From positions 62,001 through 126,000 of the forward strand of contig OX638295.1 in assembly GCA_951812345.1 (NCBI GenBank): a stretch of DNA of 64,000 nucleotides, written 5' to 3'. The stretch is from Rhodothermales bacterium. GTDB taxonomy: Bacteria; Bacteroidota; Rhodothermia; Rhodothermales; VXPQ01. Shown here one piece after another: positions 53,486 through 63,012 of the stretch. A model generated the notes under the pieces. The model did not search any database and was not told where the DNA came from. It saw nothing but the letters and a program-made list of their open reading frames with translations. Numbering within the stretch: position 1 is the first letter of the stretch; each line of letters opens with the position of its first letter. Position numbers and translations under genes: made by a program.

Positions 53486-56400
53486 ATGAGCAAGAAAAAG
53501 ATTCGAGCGCTCCCTTGTTCAAAGCATTATAATAACGCTAACGATGCGTCTTTCGACGCGCTCCATGTCGGCCGTCGCATCGTAGCCCACCGCTTGCGCC
53601 GCACGTTCGCCTTTCTCCTTCGACCGGTGGGGATTGCTCTTGTCGCGGTTGCCTTGCCGGCCGCATCCGGGACGGCGTACGCTCAGACCGACAAAGATGC
53701 GCTGGTCGCGCTCTACAACGCGACCGACGGGGCCAATTGGGATAAAAATACCAACTGGAACAGTAGCGCCGCCCTCGATGATTGGTACGGCGTCGAAACC
53801 GACGCCAACGGACGGGTGGACTCTCTGGCCCTCGGTACCAACCTTCTGTCGGGGTCGATTCCGGCGGAGCTGGGCGACTTGACCAACCTCAAATACCTGG
53901 CCCTCAATAACAACTCTCTGTCGGGGTCGATTCCGGCAGAGCTGGGCGACTTGACCAACCTCCGCGAACTGTACCTCCGCGAAAACAACCTGACGGGGTC
54001 GATCCCGGCGGCGTTGGGCGACTTGACCAACCTCGAATGGCTGTCTCTCTACAACAACGGCTTGACGGGGTCGATCCCGGCGAAGCTCGGCGACTTGACC
54101 AGCCTCGAGGTACTATATCTCCAGAGCAACTCCCTTTCGGGGTCGATCCCGGCGGAGTTGGGCAACTTGGATTCCCTAACGCACCTGTATCTCAACGGAA
54201 ACTCCCTGACGGGGTCGATCCCGGCGGCGTTGGGCAACCTGGATTTCCTAAGGCACTTGCATCTCTCCGACAACTCCCTGTCGGGGTCGATCCCGGCGGA
54301 GTTGGGCAACCTGGCCGAACTCGTAGGCCTGTATCTCAACGGAAACGGCCTGACGGGGTCGGTCCCGGCGGAGTTAATCAACTTGATGAACACTCTCTCG
54401 TACTTGCATGTCGACGACGCGCTGTGCGTCCCGGGAGATACCGCATTCCAGGATTGGCTTGGCAATCTCTTTTCATTCATAGGCGACAGCGACAACATCT
54501 GCGTGCCTGTGGCCAACGCAGGCCTCGACCAGACGGTGGCGGAGGGGGAGACGGTGACGCTATCCGGTTCAGGTACGGACAGTAATGGCAATGCGCTGAT
54601 CAACCCGACCTACTCCTGGACGGCGCCGGCGGGGATCACGCTGTCGAGTACCACGGAGCCGCACGAGCGGACGTTCACGGCGCCGCAGGTCCTGTCGGAC
54701 ACAGTGCTGACGTTCTGGCTGACGGTGAACGACGGAGATAACAACTCCGCGAGGGACACGGTGCTGGTGACGGTGCAGAAGGACAGAGCGGCGCTGGTCG
54801 CGCTCTACGATTCGACCAACGGGGCCAATTGGGACACCAATACCAACTGGAACAGTAGCGCGCCCCTCCGTGAATGGCACGGCGTCTTCACCGACGCCGC
54901 CGGACGGGTGGACTCTCTGGAGCTCCGTACAAACTCCCTGACGGGTTCGATCCCGGCGGAGTTGGGCGACCTGGACTCTCTCAAGCACCTGGATCTCAAC
55001 ACAAACTCCCTGACGGGGTCGATCCCGGCGGAGTTGGGCGACTTGACCAACCTAGAGACACTGGATCTCGGAAGAAACAGCCTGACGGGTTCGATCCCGG
55101 CGGAGCTGGGCGACTTGACCAACCTCCAGGAACTGTGGCTCAACAGCAACAAAAACAACAACAACGACACTGGCCTGACGGGGTCGATTCCGGCGGAGTT
55201 GGGCAACTTGACCAACCTCGAAGAATTGCATCTCGGTAGCAACTCCCTGACGGGGTCGATCCCGATGGAGTTGGGCGACTTGACCAAACTAGAGCGTCTG
55301 TTTCTCGACAGCAACGACCTGACGGGGTCGATCCCGGCGGAGCTGGGCAATTTGACCAGCCTCGAACAACTGTCTCTCTATTCCAACGACTTGACGGGGT
55401 CGATCCCGGCGGAGTTGAGCAACTTGACCAAACTAGAGCGTCTGTTTCTCGACAGCAACGACCTGACGGGGTCGATCCCGGCGGAGTTAATCAACTTGAT
55501 GGGCACTCTCTCGTACTTGCATGTCGACGACGCGCTGTGCGTCCCGGGAGATACCGCATTCCAGGATTGGCTTGGCAATCTCTATGAATTTCAGGGCGAC
55601 AGCAACAACATCTGCAGCGAGGCGCCAACGGCCAACGCAGGCGACGACCAGGCGGTGGCGGAGGGGGAGACGGTGACGCTATCCGGTTCAGGTACGGACC
55701 TGCAGAACGATCCGCTGACCTATGCCTGGACGGCGCCGGCGGAGATCACGCTGTTGAATCCGGTGGACAATTCGGAGACGGGTTCCACGGTGAGTAATCC
55801 CTATTTCACGGCGCCGCAGGTCCTGTCGGACACGGTGCTTACGTTCTGGCTGACGGTGAACGACGGAGAGAACAACTCCGCGAGGGACACGGTGCTGGTG
55901 ACGGTGCAGAAGGACAGAGCGGCGCTGATCGCGCTCTACGATTCGACCAACGGGGCCAATTGGGACACCAATACCAACTGGAACAGTAGCGCGCCCCTCC
56001 GTGAATGGCACGGCGTCTTCACCGACGCCGCCGGACGGGTGGACTCTCTGGAGCTCCGTACAAACAACCTGACGGGGTCGATTCCGGCGGCGTTGGGCGA
56101 CCTGGACTCTCTCAAGCACCTGGATCTCAACACAAACTCCCTGACGGGGTCGATCCCGGCCGAGTTGGGCAACTTGACCAACCTCGAGACACTGAATCTC
56201 GGAAGAAACAGCCTGACGGGGTCGATCCCGACGGAGCTGGGCGACTTGACCAACCTCCAGAAACTGTGGCTCCACGGCAACAAAAACAACAACAACGACA
56301 CTGGCCTGACGGGGTCGATTCCGGCGGAGTTGGGCAACTTGACCAACCTCGAAGAATTGCATCTCGGTAGCAACTCCCTGACGGGGTCGATCCCGATGGA

Positions 56401-59400
56401 GTTGGGCGACTTGACCAAACTAGAGCGTCTGTTTCTCGACAGCAACGACCTGACGGGGTCGATCCCGGCGGAGCTGGGCAACTTGACCAGCCTCGAACAA
56501 CTGTCTCTCTATTCCAACGACTTGACGGGGTCGATCCCGGCGGAGTTGAGCAACTTGACCAAACTAGAGCGTCTGTTTCTCGACAGCAACGACCTGACGG
56601 GGTCGATCCCGGCGGAGTTAATCAACTTGATGGGCACTCTCTCGTACTTGCATGTCGACGACGCGCTGTGCGTCCCGGGAGATACCGCATTCCAGGATTG
56701 GCTTGGCAATCTCTATGAATTCCAGGGCGACAGCAACAACATCTGCAGCGAGGCGCCAACGGCCAACGCAGGCGACGACCAGGCGGTGGCGGAGGGGGAG
56801 ACGGTGACGCTATCCGGTTCAGGTACGGACCCGGAGGGCGATCCGCTGACCTATACCTGGACGGCGCCGGCGGAGATCACGCTGTCGAGTACCAGGGAGC
56901 CGCACGAGCGGACGTTCACGGCGCCGCAGGTCCTGTCGGACACGGTGCTTACGTTCTGGCTGACGGTGAACGACGGAGAGAACAACTCCGCGAGGGACAC
57001 GGTGCTGGTGACGGTGCAGAAGGACAGAGCGGCGCTGATCGCGCTCTACGATTCGACCAACGGGGCCAATTGGAGCATCGATAACAACTGGAACAGTAGC
57101 GCGCCCCTCAGTGAATGGCACGGCGTCGGCACCGATAGCGACGGACGGGTGGACTCTCTGGCGCTCTTTAGCAACTCCCTGACGGGGTCGATCCCGGCGG
57201 CGTTGGGCGACTTGACCAAACTCAAATACCTGAATCTCACCAACAACTCCCTGACGGGGCCGATCCCGGCGGAGTTGGGCAACTTGACCAAACTCGAGAC
57301 ACTGGATCTCCGCGACAACAAAGAAAACCGAAACGGTGGCCTGACGGGGTCGATCCCGGCAGAGTTGGGCGATTTGACCAACCTAAAAGAACTGAATCTC
57401 TTCAACAACTCCCTGACGGGGTCGATCCCGGCAGAGTTGGGCGACCTGGACTCTCTCAAGCACCTGGCTCTCTACAACAACTCCCTGACGGGGTCGATCC
57501 CGGCAGAGTTGGGCGATTTGACCAACCTAAAAGAACTGAATCTCTTCAACAACTCCCTGACGGGGTCGATCCCGGCAGAGTTGGGCAACTTGGACTCTCT
57601 CAAGCACCTGGCTCTCTACAACAACTCCTTGACGGGGTCGATCCCGGCGGAGTTGGGCGACCTGGACTCTCTCAAGCACCTGAATCTCTTCAACAACTCC
57701 CTGACGGGGTCGATCCCGGCGGAGCTGGGCGATTTGACCAACCTCAATAGACTGGTTCTCAACAGCAACGCTCTGACGGGGTCGATCCCGGCGGCGTTGG
57801 GCGACTTGACCAACCTCGAAGAATTGCATCTCAATAGCAACTTCCTGACGAGGTCGATCCCGGCGGAGTTGGGCGACTTGACCAACCTCCAGTTCCTGTA
57901 TCTCAACAGAAACGACCTGACGGGGTCGATCCCGGCAGAGTTGGGCGACTTGGATTCCCTAAAGTACTTGGATCTCTCCGAAAACGAACTGACGGGTTCG
58001 ATCCCGGCGAAGCTGGGCGACTTGACCAACCTCCAGTTCCTGTATCTCAACAGAAACGACCTGACGGGGTCGATCCCGGCAGAGTTTATCAACTTGAGCG
58101 AGCTCGAGTACTTGCGTGTCGCCAGCGAGCTGTGCGTGCCGGGAGATAACGCGTTCCAGCAATGGCTTGGCAATCTCGAGGAATTCTCAGGCGACAGCGA
58201 CAACATCTGCAACGATGCGCCGACGGCCGACGCAGGCCCCGACCAGAGGATTGCGGAGGGGGCGACGGTGACGCTGAACGGGAGTCGCAGCTCCGACCCG
58301 GAGGGCGCAATGCTTACCTACGCCTGGGTTGCTCCGGCGGGGATCACGCTGTTGGATTCCACGACGACGACGCCGTATTTCACGGCGCCGACTGGGCTTT
58401 CGAAGGACTCGGTGCTGACGTTCTCGCTGACGGTGGACAACGGGACGCAAAAATCCGCCCCGGACACGGTGGTGGTGACGGTGCTTCAGAAGGACAAAGC
58501 GGCGTTGATCGCGCTCTACGATTCGACCGACGGGGCCAATTGGAGAGACAATACCAACTGGGGCACTAACGCCGCCCTCGATACGTGGTTCGGCGTCGGC
58601 ACCGACGCCACCGGACGAGTGGACTCTCTGACTATCGATTTCAACAATAACCTGTCGGGTTCGATCCCGGCGGCGTTGGGCGACTTGACCAAACTCAAAT
58701 ACCTGAATCTCAACAACAACTCCCTGACGGGGCCGATCCCGGCGGAATTGGGCAACCTGGACTCCCTCAAATACCTGAATCTCAACGGCAATGCCCTGAC
58801 GGGGTCGATCCCGGCGGCGTTGGGCAACTTGACCAAACTCGAGACACTGGATCTCCGCGACAACAAAGAAAACCGAAACGGTGGCCTGACGGGGTCGATC
58901 CCGGCAGAGTTGGGCGATTTGACCAACCTAAAAGAACTGAATCTCTTCAACAACTCCCTGACGGGGTCGATCCCGGCAGAGTTGGGCAACTTGACCAAAC
59001 TAGAGCGTCTGTTTCTCAACAACAACGACCTGACGGGGTCGATCCCGGCGGCGTTGGGCGACTTGACCAACCTAAAAGAACTGAATCTCTTCAACAACTC
59101 CCTGACGGGGTCGATCCCGGCGGAGCTGGGCGATTTGACCAACTTAGAAGAACTGAATCTCTTCAACAACTCCCTGATGGGGTCGATTCCGGCGGCGTTG
59201 GGCGACTTGACCAAACTAGAGCGTCTGTTTCTCAACAACAACGACCTGACGGGGTCGATCCCGGCGGAGTTGGGCGACTTGACCAAACTAGAGCGTCTGT
59301 TTCTCAACAGCAATGCCCTGACGGGGTCGATCCCGGCGAAGCTGGGCGACTTGACCAACCTCGAAGAATTGCATCTCAATAGCAACTCCCTGACGGGTTC

Positions 59401-62400
59401 GATCCCGGCGAAGCTGGGCGACTTGACCAATCTCCGGTTCCTGTATCTCAACAGAAACGACCTGACGGGGTCGATCCCGACGGCGTTTATCAACTTGAGC
59501 GAGCTCGAGTACTTGCGTGTCGCCAGCGAGCTGTGCGTGCCGGGAGATACCGCATTCCAGGAATGGCTTGGCGATCTCGAGGAATTCTCAGGCGACAGCG
59601 ACAACATCTGCAACGATGCGCCGACGGCCGACGCAGGCCCCGACCAGAGGGTTGCGGAGGGGGCGACGGTGACGCTGAACGGGAGTCGCAGCTCCGACCC
59701 GGAGGGCGCAATGCTTACCTACGCCTGGGTTGCTCCGGCGGGGATCACGCTGTTGGATTCCACGACGACGACGACGTATTTCACGGCGCCGACTGGGCTT
59801 TCGAAGGACTCGGTGCTGACGTTCTCGCTGACGGTGGACAACGGGACGCAAAAATCCGCCCCGGACACGGTGGTGGTGACGGTGCTTCGGAAGGACAAAG
59901 CGGCGTTGATCGCGCTCTACGATTCGACGGACGGGGCCAATTGGAGAGACAATACCAACTGGGGCACTAACGCCGCCCTCGATACGTGGTTCGGCGTCGG
60001 CACCGACGCCACCGGACGAGTGGACTCTCTGACTATCGATTTCAACAATAACCTGTCGGGTTCGATCCCGGCGGCGTTGGGCGACCTGGACTCTCTCAAG
60101 TACCTGTATATCTACGACAACGCCCTGACGGGATCGATCCCGGCGGAGCTGGGCGACTTGACCAAACTCAAATACCTGAATCTCAACGGCAATGCCCTGA
60201 CGGGGTCGATCCCGGCAGAGTTGGGCGACTTGACCAACCTTGAAGAACTGTATCTCCACGAAAACAAACTGACGGGGGCGATCCCGGCGATGTTGGGCGA
60301 CTTGACCAATCTCGAGATACTGGATCTCCACGACAACAAACTGACGGGGGCGATCCCGGCGATGCTGGGCGACTTGACCAATCTCGAGATACTGGATCTC
60401 CACGAAAACAAACTGACGGGGGCGATCCCGGCAGAGTTGGGCGACTTGACCAACCTCACGCACCTGTATCTAAACGGAAACTCCCTTACGGGGGCGATCC
60501 CGGCAAAGTTGGGCGCCTTGACCAACCTTGAAGAACTGTATCTCCACGAAAACAAACTGACGGGGGCGATCCCGGCAAAGTTGGGCGAATTGACCAACCT
60601 TGAAGAACTGTATCTCCACGAAAACAAACTGACGGGGGCGATCCCGGCGGCGTTTATCAACTTGGGCAATCTCATGGTCCTGTCTGTCGACGAGGGGCTG
60701 TGCGTGCCGCGAGATACCGCATTCCGGCAATGGCTTGACGAGCTCGATGGCTTCCGGGGCGACAGCGACAACATCTGCATTGCCGCCCCGCCGGCGGTTC
60801 TATCCAGGATTCTCCGCGTGGGCGGAGGATCCGTTACCGTTAACCTGGATACGGAGTATCCTTACGATTCGGGGGCAAACTGGAGTATACGTAACTACCG
60901 GGTGGGGGACGACGACGCGGTGGACAACCCCGGCCATTCGTTTGTCGTCGAATCGTACGCCAGCGTCGTCCTTACCGGCAACAAGCTCACCTTGCGTCCG
61001 ATTTCGGCAGGCGCATTCGAGCTCGCTGCGGATCCGGATGCGAGTGTGGAGAGCGACGAGAAAATCATCCTTGTGGAAGTGATGTCCGCCGATGCGCCCG
61101 TGCTGATACGAGAGGATATCGCCGAGGGAGAAGAGTACAATGATCAAGTCCAGTACCATACGGATCAAGTCATCCTGACGGTAATGGACGAGGAATCGAA
61201 AGAACTGGAACTGCTCGATTACTTCTACGACCCGAACGACGACGCCCTGACCTACGAAGCCAGCGTCGATAAAGCGGGCGCAGGCGACGATGCGGTGGAC
61301 ATCGTAACGGCGACGGTATCCGGTTCCACGTTGAGGATCGCACTTACGGACCAGGCCCAAGAGGGCCAATCGACCAACGTTCGGGTGACTGCGACGGACG
61401 GCGCCGGCGAATATGCCCGGTTGCAAGTTACCGCGGCCGTGTCCGGGGCAACCGGGCCGTATGTCGTAACGCCGCTTGCGGATTGGACATTGCGGGAAGA
61501 CGACGATACGGGCATCACGATCAAAGATCTGGGCGACGGATTCGCGGACGACGATCTTGGCGGGCGTTCGCTGGAGTTGACGATCGACGTCGGCGACGAT
61601 ACGACCATAAAAGTGGGCGACGGCGACCGCTTTACGTGGGTTACGCCGTACATGAGGGCGACGGTCGATCTGGCTGCGGAGACCCTGACTATCCTTCCGC
61701 TTGCGCGGGGCACGGACACCTTTACGGTGACCGCCACGGACAAGGGAGAGCCGACGTACGTCTGTCCTGCTGGGTATGCGACAAGCGACGATCCTGTAAC
61801 GGCAACCTCTGACTGTACGAAGGACGGCGAGCCGAACGAGACCGCCAAAGCGGGGTATCCGGACGCCCAATCCGTATCGGATTCCTTTACGGTGACGATC
61901 GTGAGCAAGGATGCTCCGACCGTAGCGCAGGCGATTCCTGACCAGGAACTGGATGCCGACGGCGACGCCGCAACAGTGGATCTGGCGGATTTGAACGGCG
62001 ACGAAGACGGCAAGCCGGCTGCGTTCGGAGATCCTGCGATGAGCGGCCTCACGTATACGGCGAGCAGTGCGGACAGCACCGTGGTGGAGGTAGCCGTGCA
62101 GGGCTCCGTCATAACGCTTACGCCCGTGTGGCGTACGGACGAGGCATCTACCGACGTTACGGTGGTGGCCACGAACGCCAGCGAAGAAGCCATCTCGCAA
62201 AGCTTCGGCGTGACGGTCCACGGCGCCACGTTCCCGGTCGTGCGGACCGTCATCGAGAACATTACGCTGAATACGGGCGATCCTGCGACGGTTCTGGATT
62301 TGCGGAATCTGTCGGGCGGAAAAGAGGCCGATCCCGCTTTCCTGGATCCGAATGCGAGAGCGGGCGACGCGCTTCCCGGAGGGTTGTTCTACGAGATGGA

Positions 62401-62890
62401 GGTGGACGCCCCGCACAAATCGCCGTCGAGCACCGCGACCTATGTGATCACCTCGGCCATGAAGTTGACGCTGGATCGATCCGAGGCCACGCTGACGATC
62501 TTGCCGCTCGGATACAACTCGGCCAAGGTCACGCTTACGGCGACCGATCGCGAGAGGAAGGAGGCTTCGCAGACCTTTACGATCTCCGTGATTTCGGGTA
62601 CCGGCACGGAAGACGAGGAACTGCCGACGGAGGTTGAACTCTCTCGGAACTACCCGAACCCGTTCAACCCGCAAACGACCATAGACTACGCTTTGCCGCA
62701 GGCGGGCGACGTGAGCCTGATCGTATACGACATGCTGGGGCGCGAGGTGGAGGTGCTCGTCGACGGTCCGAAGACGGCAGGTCGTCACACGGTGCGTTTC
62801 GGTGCGAACGACTTGCCGAACGGCGTCTACGTGTATCGCCTGGCGGCGGGCGAGAAGACGATCGTGCGCACGATGGTTCTTGTCAAGTAA
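53486..62890 (+). CDS. Giant secreted leucine-rich-repeat / PKD-like protein with T9SS sorting domain
   Basis: A 3134-residue surface protein. A signal region with a long basic N-terminus ends near residue 66 (SGTAYA-QTDK). Six blocks follow, each with an N-cap (for example DKAALIALYDSTDGANW), plant-type 24-residue LRRs (LTNLxxLxLxxNxLTGSIPAELGD) and a C-cap (LCVPGDTAFQDWLGNL, then GDSDNIC). The visible LRRs number about 8, 8, 8, 13, 12 and 9. Five PKD-like domains (ADAGPDQRVAEGATVTLNGS, then VLTFWLTVND) separate the blocks. From about residue 2435 come four cadherin/Ig-like domains with TFTVTATD- and SQSFGVTVHG-like strands. A T9SS sorting domain (SRNYPNPFNPQTTIDYALP, about 3045-3134) closes it. 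Export by type IX secretion and adhesive or ligand-binding function are inferred. No other T9SS gene is visible here. Confidence 0.9.
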   Translation: MSKKKIRALPCSKHYNNANDASFDALHVGRRIVAHRLRRTFAFLLRPVGIALVAVALPAASGTAYAQTDKDALVALYNATDGANWDKNTNWNSSAALDDWYGVETDANGRVDSLALGTNLLSGSIPAELGDLTNLKYLALNNNSLSGSIPAELGDLTNLRELYLRENNLTGSIPAALGDLTNLEWLSLYNNGLTGSIPAKLGDLTSLEVLYLQSNSLSGSIPAELGNLDSLTHLYLNGNSLTGSIPAALGNLDFLRHLHLSDNSLSGSIPAELGNLAELVGLYLNGNGLTGSVPAELINLMNTLSYLHVDDALCVPGDTAFQDWLGNLFSFIGDSDNICVPVANAGLDQTVAEGETVTLSGSGTDSNGNALINPTYSWTAPAGITLSSTTEPHERTFTAPQVLSDTVLTFWLTVNDGDNNSARDTVLVTVQKDRAALVALYDSTNGANWDTNTNWNSSAPLREWHGVFTDAAGRVDSLELRTNSLTGSIPAELGDLDSLKHLDLNTNSLTGSIPAELGDLTNLETLDLGRNSLTGSIPAELGDLTNLQELWLNSNKNNNNDTGLTGSIPAELGNLTNLEELHLGSNSLTGSIPMELGDLTKLERLFLDSNDLTGSIPAELGNLTSLEQLSLYSNDLTGSIPAELSNLTKLERLFLDSNDLTGSIPAELINLMGTLSYLHVDDALCVPGDTAFQDWLGNLYEFQGDSNNICSEAPTANAGDDQAVAEGETVTLSGSGTDLQNDPLTYAWTAPAEITLLNPVDNSETGSTVSNPYFTAPQVLSDTVLTFWLTVNDGENNSARDTVLVTVQKDRAALIALYDSTNGANWDTNTNWNSSAPLREWHGVFTDAAGRVDSLELRTNNLTGSIPAALGDLDSLKHLDLNTNSLTGSIPAELGNLTNLETLNLGRNSLTGSIPTELGDLTNLQKLWLHGNKNNNNDTGLTGSIPAELGNLTNLEELHLGSNSLTGSIPMELGDLTKLERLFLDSNDLTGSIPAELGNLTSLEQLSLYSNDLTGSIPAELSNLTKLERLFLDSNDLTGSIPAELINLMGTLSYLHVDDALCVPGDTAFQDWLGNLYEFQGDSNNICSEAPTANAGDDQAVAEGETVTLSGSGTDPEGDPLTYTWTAPAEITLSSTREPHERTFTAPQVLSDTVLTFWLTVNDGENNSARDTVLVTVQKDRAALIALYDSTNGANWSIDNNWNSSAPLSEWHGVGTDSDGRVDSLALFSNSLTGSIPAALGDLTKLKYLNLTNNSLTGPIPAELGNLTKLETLDLRDNKENRNGGLTGSIPAELGDLTNLKELNLFNNSLTGSIPAELGDLDSLKHLALYNNSLTGSIPAELGDLTNLKELNLFNNSLTGSIPAELGNLDSLKHLALYNNSLTGSIPAELGDLDSLKHLNLFNNSLTGSIPAELGDLTNLNRLVLNSNALTGSIPAALGDLTNLEELHLNSNFLTRSIPAELGDLTNLQFLYLNRNDLTGSIPAELGDLDSLKYLDLSENELTGSIPAKLGDLTNLQFLYLNRNDLTGSIPAEFINLSELEYLRVASELCVPGDNAFQQWLGNLEEFSGDSDNICNDAPTADAGPDQRIAEGATVTLNGSRSSDPEGAMLTYAWVAPAGITLLDSTTTTPYFTAPTGLSKDSVLTFSLTVDNGTQKSAPDTVVVTVLQKDKAALIALYDSTDGANWRDNTNWGTNAALDTWFGVGTDATGRVDSLTIDFNNNLSGSIPAALGDLTKLKYLNLNNNSLTGPIPAELGNLDSLKYLNLNGNALTGSIPAALGNLTKLETLDLRDNKENRNGGLTGSIPAELGDLTNLKELNLFNNSLTGSIPAELGNLTKLERLFLNNNDLTGSIPAALGDLTNLKELNLFNNSLTGSIPAELGDLTNLEELNLFNNSLMGSIPAALGDLTKLERLFLNNNDLTGSIPAELGDLTKLERLFLNSNALTGSIPAKLGDLTNLEELHLNSNSLTGSIPAKLGDLTNLRFLYLNRNDLTGSIPTAFINLSELEYLRVASELCVPGDTAFQEWLGDLEEFSGDSDNICNDAPTADAGPDQRVAEGATVTLNGSRSSDPEGAMLTYAWVAPAGITLLDSTTTTTYFTAPTGLSKDSVLTFSLTVDNGTQKSAPDTVVVTVLRKDKAALIALYDSTDGANWRDNTNWGTNAALDTWFGVGTDATGRVDSLTIDFNNNLSGSIPAALGDLDSLKYLYIYDNALTGSIPAELGDLTKLKYLNLNGNALTGSIPAELGDLTNLEELYLHENKLTGAIPAMLGDLTNLEILDLHDNKLTGAIPAMLGDLTNLEILDLHENKLTGAIPAELGDLTNLTHLYLNGNSLTGAIPAKLGALTNLEELYLHENKLTGAIPAKLGELTNLEELYLHENKLTGAIPAAFINLGNLMVLSVDEGLCVPRDTAFRQWLDELDGFRGDSDNICIAAPPAVLSRILRVGGGSVTVNLDTEYPYDSGANWSIRNYRVGDDDAVDNPGHSFVVESYASVVLTGNKLTLRPISAGAFELAADPDASVESDEKIILVEVMSADAPVLIREDIAEGEEYNDQVQYHTDQVILTVMDEESKELELLDYFYDPNDDALTYEASVDKAGAGDDAVDIVTATVSGSTLRIALTDQAQEGQSTNVRVTATDGAGEYARLQVTAAVSGATGPYVVTPLADWTLREDDDTGITIKDLGDGFADDDLGGRSLELTIDVGDDTTIKVGDGDRFTWVTPYMRATVDLAAETLTILPLARGTDTFTVTATDKGEPTYVCPAGYATSDDPVTATSDCTKDGEPNETAKAGYPDAQSVSDSFTVTIVSKDAPTVAQAIPDQELDADGDAATVDLADLNGDEDGKPAAFGDPAMSGLTYTASSADSTVVEVAVQGSVITLTPVWRTDEASTDVTVVATNASEEAISQSFGVTVHGATFPVVRTVIENITLNTGDPATVLDLRNLSGGKEADPAFLDPNARAGDALPGGLFYEMEVDAPHKSPSSTATYVITSAMKLTLDRSEATLTILPLGYNSAKVTLTATDRERKEASQTFTISVISGTGTEDEELPTEVELSRNYPNPFNPQTTIDYALPQAGDVSLIVYDMLGREVEVLVDGPKTAGRHTVRFGANDLPNGVYVYRLAAGEKTIVRTMVLVK
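54781..57021 (+). repeat. Near-identical in-frame tandem duplication inside the LRR gene
   Basis: Copy 1 at 54781-55911 and copy 2 at 55912-57021 both start GGACAGAGCGGCGCTG and both cover N-cap, eight LRRs, C-cap and PKD-like domain. The shift is 1131 bases (377 codons) through most of the unit. Long stretches are identical, for example the C-cap at 55500-55620 and 56631-56751. Differences are concentrated in the first LRRs and the PKD part. Confidence 0.85.
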
Positions 62891-63012
62891 AAAACGGCAG
62901 CCGAAGTTCTCTCTCGGCTTATGCTCGACAAAGGGTTCCCGTTGCCGTACGGCGGCGGGGACCCTTGCCGTTTATGGGCGGCGGGGTCGCTAAAGACGGT
63001 GCCGCGGGGCGC
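62891..63012. other. Short region between the LRR gene and pyrG
   Basis: A 122-base convergent gap. AGCCGA and TCGGCT at about 62898-62919 form a short 6-bp stem, too weak to call a terminator. No gene is present. Confidence 0.35.

Noticed and set aside
53214-53522. 102-codon minus-strand frame over the hairpin
   Set aside because: It overlaps the LRR gene start and spans the inverted repeat. No motif and odd composition.
58187-59970. CRISPR-like periodic repeats in the 53.7-60.8 kb region
   Set aside because: The 72-base period is the LRR codon repeat in one open frame, with no spacer/repeat alternation.
60800-62788. 662-codon minus-strand frame within the giant LRR gene tail
   Set aside because: It lies opposite a gene with strong repeat and sorting-domain evidence and shows no own motifs.
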